A stretch of 12,065 bases of DNA. Origin: Proteiniphilum sp. UBA5384 (GTDB lineage: Bacteria; Bacteroidota; Bacteroidia; Bacteroidales; Dysgonomonadaceae). Position 1 is the first letter of the stretch, and every line of letters starts with the position of its first letter. The notes under the pieces were generated by a model that was not told where the DNA came from, did not search any database, and saw only the letters and a program-made list of their open reading frames with translations. Below are positions 6,156-12,065 of the stretch, in pieces. Both the position numbers and the translations under genes were made by a program. The stretch covers positions 65,792 through 77,856 of the forward strand of contig NZ_DHOS01000041.1 in NCBI RefSeq assembly GCF_002410825.1, written 5' to 3'.

Positions 6156-7841
6156 ATGAGAAATCTGATTAAATTATTGTTTCTATCACTAATGTTGATA
6201 CAGGTCTATTCCTGTTCAAATGAAGAGTTGACACCAGAGCTAAATACTGGTAAGCTTTCCGATGCCGGAAAAATAGTTTTAACCCAACAAGAAGCTGAAA
6301 AAACTTTTTCCGAAATCTTATCTAAAGCTTCTTATGCTGAACCTGCTTTGAGAGGTTTTCTTAAAAATCAGGCTCTTCAAAGAAAGGATAATGACCATAA
6401 TATATTTTATCCTCTAAGTAAGAATGAGATCGTAACGGGCAACAAGACATTTATTGAAGTGTTGGAAAGCTATACCGGATACAAGGAACAATTGACTGAT
6501 ATAGAAAGTGCGGCTCCCTTGTTGAATATTTTTATTCCTGACCTTACTTTACTCGACGAAAGCCTCTCCATTGATAATTTTGATATTGATGATAGTGACA
6601 CTCCTATTTTTAACGCAGGGAAATTGTATTGGAACGGTATTGTTGTTGATTCATTAACCGAAGAGACAAGTAACATGCTACCAATGTTTCATACATTTGT
6701 AGTAAATGAAAGTCCAAGAAGAATAATAAAGAAAACAATAACTCGGTCCGCAGGTGCTACAATAGAATATGATTTTGCTGACGAAGCTTATAATCCTCAA
6801 AACATATCGGAAATATCCACAAGAGGCAGAAAAGTAGAAAAAACCGTTGAACCGGAAGTATTGTCTGAACTTTTGAATCCTGAAAATAATTACGTAAAGA
6901 AAAATGAATTTCCATCGTCAACTCTGAATGTTTTCAACAAAATTGGGGCTGGAAATGGAGTCCTTCGGCCGATGATATATTATAGTCTCAACAAAATTGA
7001 GGATATCAATTCTGGAAACTTATCCTTAAATTATAATGTAAGAGATGTGATTTATCGTATGAAAATTGATCCGAGTTTTTATTCATATATCAGTAAACAT
7101 GAAGAATCTAGTTTCCAGTCTCCGTACTTAAAACCTAATTATCAGTATAGTTATAAAGGAAACAAAAATCGCCCCACATTTGACCAAATTATTAAACAAT
7201 TATGGAGTGAAGGTAATTATGTCTTTAAAATAAATGTGGCAACGGGGGATTATTCTCAGTTGATAACTTTTATCATTTCTCCACAAGAGTTGTTTTCTGC
7301 GACATTAAGAGGAGAATTCAAACATAAGACAGCATTTCATCGACGTCAATATAAATGGTGGGTTATATCAGGGGAGTTGGGTTCAAAGTGGATTTATCCT
7401 CATAAATTGAAAGGAAATGTTGATGCACGTTTTTCAGCGTGGAATCCGATGACAGAATCATATAAAAGAACTATCTTTGTGTCGACTGCTGGATCAACAA
7501 CTACAGTTAGGCGTGAAGAGACAGTATCCAATACTTATATGAAAAAGGATACAGGATCTTCTTCCTCAGGATTTAAGATTTCATTTCCGATTACAACTGG
7601 AGCAAAAGGGGAGTCTAATATAAATCTGACAAAAACTTGGGAAGATCAGTATACAGATAATAAAACCTCCAAAGTAACTATAGAAGTTACGGATAATGAT
7701 AAATTCCTAGGTAATAATAGTTTCAGCTTTTTTGGGAATAGTCCTATATTATCGGTTAAGGACAACAAAGTCTATCTTGATACGGAAAGATATGGCTGTT
7801 TTGATATGTGTATCATTCCTGTTGACCAAAAACTTTATTAA
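6156..7841 (+). CDS. Large predicted surface lipoprotein of unknown function in the peptide locus
   Basis: A 561-residue protein I do not recognise. A signal peptide (1-19, hydrophobic core LLFLSLMLIQ) ends in a lipobox VYSC with C20 as the lipidated residue. The mature start CSNEE has Ser followed by acidic residues, resembling the export signal that sends Bacteroidota lipoproteins to the cell surface. The rest is mostly beta-type sequence rich in Asn, Ser, Thr and aromatics. Residues about 440-515 are strikingly Ser/Thr-rich with alternating polar and hydrophobic positions (STAGSTTTVRREETVSNTY, later SKVTIEVTDND), like a long amphipathic hairpin or stem of a pore-forming fold; this is an impression, not a domain match. 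The only other cysteines are C548 and C552. No MACPF signature is present. The gene lies 63 bases after the peptide gene with no terminator between, so cotranscription is likely. It is AT-rich. Roles as partner, receptor, immunity or effector all remain open. Confidence 0.8.
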   Translation: MRNLIKLLFLSLMLIQVYSCSNEELTPELNTGKLSDAGKIVLTQQEAEKTFSEILSKASYAEPALRGFLKNQALQRKDNDHNIFYPLSKNEIVTGNKTFIEVLESYTGYKEQLTDIESAAPLLNIFIPDLTLLDESLSIDNFDIDDSDTPIFNAGKLYWNGIVVDSLTEETSNMLPMFHTFVVNESPRRIIKKTITRSAGATIEYDFADEAYNPQNISEISTRGRKVEKTVEPEVLSELLNPENNYVKKNEFPSSTLNVFNKIGAGNGVLRPMIYYSLNKIEDINSGNLSLNYNVRDVIYRMKIDPSFYSYISKHEESSFQSPYLKPNYQYSYKGNKNRPTFDQIIKQLWSEGNYVFKINVATGDYSQLITFIISPQELFSATLRGEFKHKTAFHRRQYKWWVISGELGSKWIYPHKLKGNVDARFSAWNPMTESYKRTIFVSTAGSTTTVRREETVSNTYMKKDTGSSSSGFKISFPITTGAKGESNINLTKTWEDQYTDNKTSKVTIEVTDNDKFLGNNSFSFFGNSPILSVKDNKVYLDTERYGCFDMCIIPVDQKLY

Positions 7842-7881
7842 GTAGTGTATAGTGGATAAGCATTAGATAATTTTTCTTTCT

Positions 7882-7906
7882 TGTTCGGGGAGATTCTCCT
7901 CGAACA
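7882..7906 (+). terminator. Strong hairpin between the two lipoprotein genes (terminator or attenuator)
   Basis: An 11-base-pair stem (TGTTCGGGGAG with CTCCTCGAACA, one G-U pair) closes an ATT loop. It is followed by GGACTATTATTTAT rather than a clean T run. It would end or reduce transcription from the large lipoprotein gene before the small one 19 bases later. It could also mark a processing point that stabilises the upstream message. Confidence 0.65.
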
Positions 7907-7924
7907 GGACTATTATTTATAAGT

Positions 7925-8293
7925 ATGAGAAAGATAATTCATTTTTATTCTGTGGTTTTATTCATCTTGATGGCAAATATTATTTCCTGTTCAGATGAAG
8001 ATAATGATTTTAACCACGACTTAGATAATACAGTGTGGGTTGCAAAAGTTCATACTGAAGATGATTATATCAACGGTTTGATTTTCAGTGATGGTTACAT
8101 GCAAAAGGTCAGAATAGATAGAGTGAGTGGCTCCGTGATATATTGGTACTTTTCTGTCGAATATTCACTTGATAGAGCAGGAGAACAAATTCTTCTTTTC
8201 CATTTTAAAGATACGGACCATCCTGAAACAATTAAATATTCCTTTAAAAAGGGGTTTATTTATGATGGGACATATGAGTATTTTCTCAGATGA
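7925..8293 (+). CDS. Small predicted surface lipoprotein, possible lipocalin-like fold
   Basis: A 122-residue lipoprotein. The signal peptide (about 1-21) ends in lipobox IISC with C22 lipidated, and the mature start CSDEDNDF carries the Ser-plus-acidic signature of surface-directed Bacteroidota lipoproteins. The remaining 100 residues begin with LDNTVWVAKV and alternate short strands (LIFSDGYMQKVRI, VIYWYFSVEYSL, QILLFHFK, KYSFKKGFIYDG), a layout seen in small lipocalin-like or calycin barrels. I infer the fold from pattern only. There is no further cysteine. The first residues (MRKII, then SCSDE) echo those of the larger lipoprotein upstream (MRNLI, then SCSNE). Given the locus, it could be an immunity or peptide-binding protein, but nothing in the sequence demonstrates this. 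It sits directly after a strong hairpin and no clear promoter of its own is seen, so its expression may depend on read-through. Confidence 0.75.
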   Translation: MRKIIHFYSVVLFILMANIISCSDEDNDFNHDLDNTVWVAKVHTEDDYINGLIFSDGYMQKVRIDRVSGSVIYWYFSVEYSLDRAGEQILLFHFKDTDHPETIKYSFKKGFIYDGTYEYFLR

Positions 8294-8305
8294 TAAAATT
8301 CAACA

Positions 8306-8329
8306 GGAGAGAGGTTAAACGGTCTCTCC
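8306..8329 (+). terminator. Weak terminator-like hairpin after the small lipoprotein gene
   Basis: GGAGAGA pairs perfectly with TCTCTCC across a 10-base loop, 12 bases after the small lipoprotein stop. It is followed by CCCCTGGTTTG, without a good T run, so termination would be partial at best. Confidence 0.4.
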
Positions 8330-8501
8330 CCCCTGGTTTGATGTACCGTGCAGCATGCTGGGAGGACGAAGGGGAACTCTTTCATTCGCAACTACAGTTT
8401 TGAGTGTCAAGGTTACCGATAACAGTAATAATATAACCCTGTCAGATGAAGAGGTCATATATGGTTTTTATACAGACAAGCAGTTTAGAAATAATAGATA
8501 A
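8319..8501 (+). pseudogene. Possible remnant of a lipoprotein-like gene (or an unrecognised short ORF)
   Basis: An open frame runs from just after a TAA at 8316 to the TAA at 8499-8501; its first ATG is at 8355 and would give 48 residues. The translation includes LSVKVTDNSNNITLSD and then VIYGFYTDKQF. This has the look of the C-terminal strands of a secreted Bacteroidota protein rather than a free-standing small gene. The piece SVKVTDN resembles TIEVTDN in the C-terminal part of the large lipoprotein upstream (residues 508-514). There is no ribosome site, signal peptide or leader before the ATG. I read it as a probable decayed fragment. It could equally be chance. Confidence 0.25.
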
Positions 8502-8519
8502 TTCGGAGCACTTCCTTGT

Positions 8520-8538
8520 CCTACGCTTTTAGCGTAGG
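8520..8538. repeat. Perfect 8-base-pair hairpin
   Basis: CCTACGCT and AGCGTAGG pair perfectly around a TTT loop. No T run follows on the plus strand. It lies shortly after the possible gene remnant and could be a terminator for it or part of a small repeat, since the right arm and a few following bases recur after the adaptor gene (11559-11577). Confidence 0.5.
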
Positions 8539-8783
8539 GAACGGTGTTGGGATATGATTATAGGTACCCAAACCCGCTTTTAAACAATAAAATAGACTAC
8601 CTTACACAACAATCTCCTTTATTTTATCATCGGAAATGGAATATACATCTGTTTGCGGATTTTAGTAGTTTAACAAATCAGAAAGCCGGATAAAATAACC
8701 CTTTGATACAGAAAGGTATTGATCTTATTTGGATGTGTGATTAATTAAAGAGTAGTGTTGTTGTTAAAAGATTGTTGATAGTT

Positions 8784-10994
8784 ATGTATTCCTTTCCTCT
8801 CATTCATCAGCCTGACGCGATGGATTGTGGCCCCGCCTGCCTTGGCATGATTGCCAAATACTATGGCAAGGATTACAGCATCGATAGCCTACGGACAAAT
8901 TCTTGTATCGGTCGTGATGGCGTATCGCTTTTAGGCATCAGCCGTGCGGCTGAAAAAATAGGTTTCAAAACTGTAGGGGGGCGTATAGCCTTTGATAAGT
9001 TGGTAGAAAAAGCTCCCTTTCCCTGCATCGTGCATTGGAAGCAGGATCATTTCGTGATAGTATACAAGGTTGAACAAAAGAGGAAGAGTGACAAAACCCG
9101 TATTTATGTAGCCGATCCCGGAAAAGGGCGTATGGTTTTTAGCCGCGAAGAGTTTTGTCGCAACTGGGTCAGTACTCGATCAAACGGGGAAGAGAAAGGG
9201 GTTGCACTATTGTTAGAACCAACAAGTTTATTCTACGAACAGGGTGGCGATAGTTCACTATCTTCTCAAAACCGCCTTAAATTTCTCTGGAAATACCTGC
9301 TGAAATACAAACGCTTTTTCACCCAATTGATTCTGGGGCTGTTTATCGGAAGTTTACTACAATTGATATTCCCATTCCTGACACAGGCAATGGTGGACAC
9401 GGGTATAAACGGGAAAGATATCGGTTTTGTGTGGTTAGTGCTTATCGCACAACTAATGTTGCTGTTCAGCCGCACGGCCATTGACTTTATCCGCCGCAAA
9501 ATATTGCTGCACATTAGTACGCGCATTAATATCTCGCTGATCTCCGACTTTTTCATCAAACTGATGAAGCTGCCGATGAAATTTTTCGACACGAAGCTGA
9601 CCGGGGATCTGATGCAACGGATCGAAGACCATCGGCGTATCGAGAATTTTCTCACGGCCCAAACGCTAAACCTCTTGTTCTCGCTTTTCAGTTTTGTCGT
9701 GTTCGGGGTCGTTTTATTGTATTACAACCTGGCCATATTTCTTATTTTCCTTGTGGGGAGTATTATTTATGGACTATGGATCACGGTATTCCTCAAAAAA
9801 AGACGGGTGCTGGACTATAAGATGTTCGAGCAGCAGGGGGCCAACCGTAATGTGGTGTACCAACTTATCACGGGGATGCAGGAGATCAAGCTGCAAGGTT
9901 GTGAACAGCGCAAACGTTGGGAATGGGAGGACGTGCAGGCCGACCTGTTTGATGTAAACATGCAGTCCCTGTCATTGCAGCAAAACCAGGAAGCGGGAAG
10001 CATCGCCATCAACGAGTTGAAGAACATATTGATCACGGTAGTGGCTGCTACTGCCGTGATTAGCGGAAACCTCACCCTGGGGATGATGCTTGCCATCCAG
10101 TATATCATCGGTCAATTGAACAGCCCCGTGGAGCAGATGATGAATTTCATTTACCAGTGGCAGGACGTGAGCATCAGCTTAGACAGGATGAACGAAATCC
10201 ATACGCAGAAGAATGAGGAGAATGAAAACCGGATGGTGGACGAATTGCCTGAAGACCGGTCGCTTCACATGGAAAATCTCTGTTTCAAGTATGACGGCGC
10301 ACGCCCCGAGTGGATCCTGGACAATATCGACTTGGTGATACCGGAAGGAAAGGTGACCGCCATCGTAGGGGCGAGCGGCAGCGGGAAAACAACCATTGTG
10401 AAACTCCTCCTTGGCTACTATGCCCCCGGCGAAGGCAAAATAGCGGTGGGACAGACAGACTTGGAGCAGTGTAACCTCACCTGGTGGCGTGCCCAATGCG
10501 GCGCGGTGATGCAGGAGGGTTATCTCTTCTCCGATACCATTGCACGGAATATAGCGGTGTCGGATGACGAGATTGATACGGAGCGGCTACGATACGCTGC
10601 ACGGGTAGCGAATATAGCGGATGACATAGAGCGACTGCCATTGGGATACAATACCAAAATAGGGCAGGACGGGCAAGGAGTCAGCCAGGGGCAGCGTCAA
10701 CGCATACTGATTGCCCGGGCGGTCTACAAGAACCCGCAGTTCATCTTCTTGGATGAAGCGACCAATGCCTTGGATGCCAACAATGAGAAGACGATCGTAG
10801 AGAACCTCTCGGAGTTCTATAACGGGAAAACAGTCGTTGTGGTGGCCCATCGCTTGAGCACGGTAAGGAATGCCGACCAGATCGTGGTGCTGGATGGAGG
10901 GAAGATTGTTGAAACGGGAACACACGAGGAGTTGACGGCTAAAAGGGGTACTTATTATGCACTGGTAAAAAACCAGTTGGAACTGGGGAATTGA
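8784..10994 (+). CDS. Peptidase-containing ABC exporter (C39 protease, membrane domain, ATPase)
   Basis: An inner-membrane exporter of 736 residues that both cleaves double-glycine leaders and drives the freed peptide out with ATP. The N-terminal C39 peptidase (about 1-145) has Q9, catalytic C15 in DCGPACL, H89 in DHF and D111 in ADPGKG, so the protease looks active. The membrane domain (about 165-460) has several hydrophobic segments, for example 181-204, 217-236, 300-335 and 413-440. The ATPase has Walker A GASGSGKTT (529-537), signature VSQGQRQR (633-640), Walker B FIFLDEATN (653-661) and the H loop AHR with H689. The ATG at 8784 gives the usual family start MYSFPLIHQ; two TTG codons just before it are unlikely starts. 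Length and order are normal for this class. The gene is much more GC-rich than the peptide and lipoprotein genes. The double-glycine peptide upstream is its obvious substrate candidate, and the short adaptor 31 bases downstream its likely partner. Confidence 0.94.
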   Translation: MYSFPLIHQPDAMDCGPACLGMIAKYYGKDYSIDSLRTNSCIGRDGVSLLGISRAAEKIGFKTVGGRIAFDKLVEKAPFPCIVHWKQDHFVIVYKVEQKRKSDKTRIYVADPGKGRMVFSREEFCRNWVSTRSNGEEKGVALLLEPTSLFYEQGGDSSLSSQNRLKFLWKYLLKYKRFFTQLILGLFIGSLLQLIFPFLTQAMVDTGINGKDIGFVWLVLIAQLMLLFSRTAIDFIRRKILLHISTRINISLISDFFIKLMKLPMKFFDTKLTGDLMQRIEDHRRIENFLTAQTLNLLFSLFSFVVFGVVLLYYNLAIFLIFLVGSIIYGLWITVFLKKRRVLDYKMFEQQGANRNVVYQLITGMQEIKLQGCEQRKRWEWEDVQADLFDVNMQSLSLQQNQEAGSIAINELKNILITVVAATAVISGNLTLGMMLAIQYIIGQLNSPVEQMMNFIYQWQDVSISLDRMNEIHTQKNEENENRMVDELPEDRSLHMENLCFKYDGARPEWILDNIDLVIPEGKVTAIVGASGSGKTTIVKLLLGYYAPGEGKIAVGQTDLEQCNLTWWRAQCGAVMQEGYLFSDTIARNIAVSDDEIDTERLRYAARVANIADDIERLPLGYNTKIGQDGQGVSQGQRQRILIARAVYKNPQFIFLDEATNALDANNEKTIVENLSEFYNGKTVVVVAHRLSTVRNADQIVVLDGGKIVETGTHEELTAKRGTYYALVKNQLELGN

Positions 10995-11025
10995 TTCGCA
11001 AAATGTAATCCTATTTTATACTGAT

Positions 11026-11523
11026 ATGGAAGAGAATAAACAGATAGAACTTCGAAGTGAGAAGGTCAGGAATATCATAGGGCAGGTGCCCCCTGTATTG
11101 CTACGTTATGGTATAACCATCATTGGGCTGTCTATACTGATGGTGGTCGGCATGTCAGCTTTTATCCCTTACCGGTCGGCTATTGAGATGAAAGTGGAGG
11201 TAAGGCAGGATTCTTCCGGTAGGTTGGACTTTACGGGTTTTATTCCGCAAAGCGCAATGGTGAAGAGAACTGAGTTCAGAGATGTTTCAATTCATTCAGC
11301 GTCAGATTTCACCCTTCCTGAGCGTCTTGCTATTGGAGTAATTTCGGATACGGTGCATCTTTCACCCGATGGTGCGTGGCACCTGTCAGCACTTATCCCG
11401 GAAAAGGACGCATTTCGTAACATCTTATTGGAAAAACCCATCACGATTCCGGCAAAGATCAACCTGGAGGAAATGAGTGTGCTGAAACATATATTTATTT
11501 GTATGGGGCTATCTTCTAATTGA
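11026..11523 (+). CDS. Short HlyD-like membrane-anchored adaptor, lacking the usual middle domains
   Basis: A 165-residue protein. The N-terminus EENKQIELRSEKVRNIIG followed by PPVLLRYG is typical of Bacteroidota HlyD-family adaptors that accompany peptidase-containing exporters. One membrane segment spans about 28-47, leaving nearly all the rest in the periplasm. Normal HlyD-type adaptors are about 400 residues, with a lipoyl domain and a long coiled-coil hairpin reaching the outer-membrane channel. Neither is visible here. After the anchor the sequence passes straight to beta-rich sequence (about 55-155) resembling the C-terminal adaptor barrel, ending near LEEMSVLKHIF. It could be a genuine minimal adaptor or a gene that lost its middle by an in-frame deletion; the frame is clean. 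It begins 31 bases after the exporter stop, so cotranscription is likely. I infer a helper role in peptide export from position and from the N-terminal resemblance. Confidence 0.7.
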   Translation: MEENKQIELRSEKVRNIIGQVPPVLLRYGITIIGLSILMVVGMSAFIPYRSAIEMKVEVRQDSSGRLDFTGFIPQSAMVKRTEFRDVSIHSASDFTLPERLAIGVISDTVHLSPDGAWHLSALIPEKDAFRNILLEKPITIPAKINLEEMSVLKHIFICMGLSSN

Positions 11524-11597
11524 GAATGGTGCTGAGCATAGCTGCATAATTCTGTGAAAGCGTAGGGTGGGCGGTGTAAGCCCATGTGAATAGAATT

Positions 11598-11630
11598 GGA
11601 GATCACAATTTGTGATTTCCCCCGGTTTTT
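11598..11630 (+). terminator. Terminator-like hairpin after the exporter-adaptor pair
   Basis: GGAGATCACA and TGTGATTTCC form a 10-base-pair stem with one G-U pair around an ATT loop (11598-11620). CCCGG and then five T bases follow. It lies 74 bases after the adaptor stop and before the aldolase gene, so it probably ends the export operon. Confidence 0.6.
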
Positions 11631-11694
11631 GCGATATTTGTTGGTGAAATGTTTTATAAGCAAGCAACGTGAAGCACTAATAATAATATGAAAT

Positions 11695-12065
11695 ATGATA
11701 TACTTAGCAGATACGGCAAATATTGACGAGATCAAAGATCTCTTGACGCATTTCCCGATAGAGGGGGTGACAACAAATCCAACCATTCTGGCGCATGAGA
11801 ATAAACCTTTATCTCAAATTATTCCCGAGATACAGGATTGTATCGATGATAAGATGTTCCATATACAGACAATCAGTAAAAATGCGGATGATATCTTGCG
11901 GGAAGCCAGGCGTTATCGCGATTATTTCGGTATTGGAGATAACCTGTATGTGAAAATACCGGTAACGAAAGAAGGGTTCAGGGCGATACGCATGGTGAAG
12001 GATGCCGGACTGAAGGTGACAGCGACGGCAGTGTTTACGCAACAACAGGCACTGATAGCCGCAAA
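11695..12065 (+). CDS. Transaldolase / fructose-6-phosphate aldolase family protein, 3' end beyond the window
   Basis: The first 123 codons of a class I aldolase of the small transaldolase (TalC/FSA) family, which interconverts sugar phosphates in central carbon metabolism in the cytoplasm. The start MIYLADTANIDEIK, then GVTTNPTIL (24-32), and the Schiff-base lysine K87 in YVKIPVT are all characteristic, and KVTATAVFTQQQA follows as expected. The full protein is about 215-225 residues in this family, so roughly half is present. The ATG at 11695 is preferred over the one at 11688, whose frame stops after 12 codons. Sequence alone does not separate transaldolase from fructose-6-phosphate aldolase activity. 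It is unrelated to peptide export and appears to mark the return to housekeeping genes. Confidence 0.93.
   Translation, partial: MIYLADTANIDEIKDLLTHFPIEGVTTNPTILAHENKPLSQIIPEIQDCIDDKMFHIQTISKNADDILREARRYRDYFGIGDNLYVKIPVTKEGFRAIRMVKDAGLKVTATAVFTQQQALIAA

Larger units (their letters stand above)
8294..8783. other. Gene-poor spacer between the small lipoprotein and the exporter
   Basis: About 490 bases without a confident gene. It contains a weak terminator-like hairpin near 8306-8329, a possible gene remnant at 8319-8501, and a perfect hairpin at 8520-8538. From about 8550 to the exporter start it is AT-rich sequence in which I see no coding frame, no clear TAnnTTTG element and no convincing ribosome site. 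A promoter for the exporter should lie here if it is not read through from upstream, but I cannot place it. Confidence 0.6.

Noticed and set aside
6156..7841. Large lipoprotein as a MACPF-type Bacteroidales antimicrobial protein
   Set aside because: The characteristic MACPF signature (Y...FGTH[FY]) was looked for and not found.
8355..8366. MLGG at 8355 as a second double-glycine peptide
   Set aside because: The Gly-Gly is at residues 3-4, there is no leader helix with hydrophobic residues at -4, -7 and -12, and no ribosome site.
8772..8783. TTG start for the exporter
   Set aside because: The ATG four codons later gives the standard N-terminus leading directly to the peptidase motif.
11688..11726. 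ATG at 11688 as the aldolase start
   Set aside because: That frame stops after 12 codons; the ATG at 11695 opens the conserved protein.
1..12065. CRISPR arrays, tRNA or rRNA genes, insertion sequences
   Set aside because: No regularly spaced repeats, no tRNA-like cloverleaf, no transposase and no IS-like terminal repeats were seen.

Overview
The window looks like chromosomal DNA from a member of the Bacteroidota, most likely the order Bacteroidales. The reasons are the Bacteroidales-style RecJ and RecQ, an HDLKAPL-type histidine kinase paired with an OmpR-family regulator, lipoproteins whose mature ends start Cys-Ser followed by acidic residues, generally weak Shine-Dalgarno sites, and octamers matching the Bacteroidota -7 promoter element (TAnnTTTG). 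Genus cannot be fixed by eye.

Layout. Positions 2-3640 (+) carry the 3' part of recJ (its start lies left of the window) and a complete recQ, 21 bases apart and probably cotranscribed. Positions 3617-5692 (-) hold a two-component system, with the sensor kinase upstream of the response regulator. The regulator gene overlaps the end of recQ tail to tail. Positions 5693-5933 are a divergent control region. To its right (+) lie a 52-codon gene for a double-glycine leader peptide (5934-6092), a large predicted surface lipoprotein (6156-7841), and a small lipoprotein (7925-8293) behind a strong hairpin. A gene-poor 490-base stretch (8294-8783) follows, with hairpins and a possible gene remnant. After it come a peptidase-containing ABC exporter with an N-terminal C39 protease (8784-10994) and a short membrane-anchored protein resembling a stripped-down HlyD-type adaptor (11026-11523). 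After a terminator-like hairpin, the window ends inside a transaldolase / fructose-6-phosphate aldolase gene (11695 onward).

How it may fit together (inference). The 24-residue leader of the small peptide has the spacing of hydrophobic residues (-4, -7, -12) and the Gly-Gly that C39-domain exporters recognise, and such an exporter lies on the same strand 2.7 kb downstream. The simplest reading is a peptide secretion locus. The sensor/regulator pair would control the divergent peptide promoter, the exporter would clip and secrete a 28-residue cysteine-free core peptide, the short adaptor would assist, and the lipoproteins would act as partner, receptor, immunity or effector proteins. No modifying enzyme, outer-membrane channel or recognised immunity gene is visible. 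The peptide and lipoprotein genes are clearly more AT-rich than the exporter and recQ, which suggests a separately acquired or fast-evolving cargo module. The peptide, the large lipoprotein and the short adaptor are the parts most likely to be undescribed.
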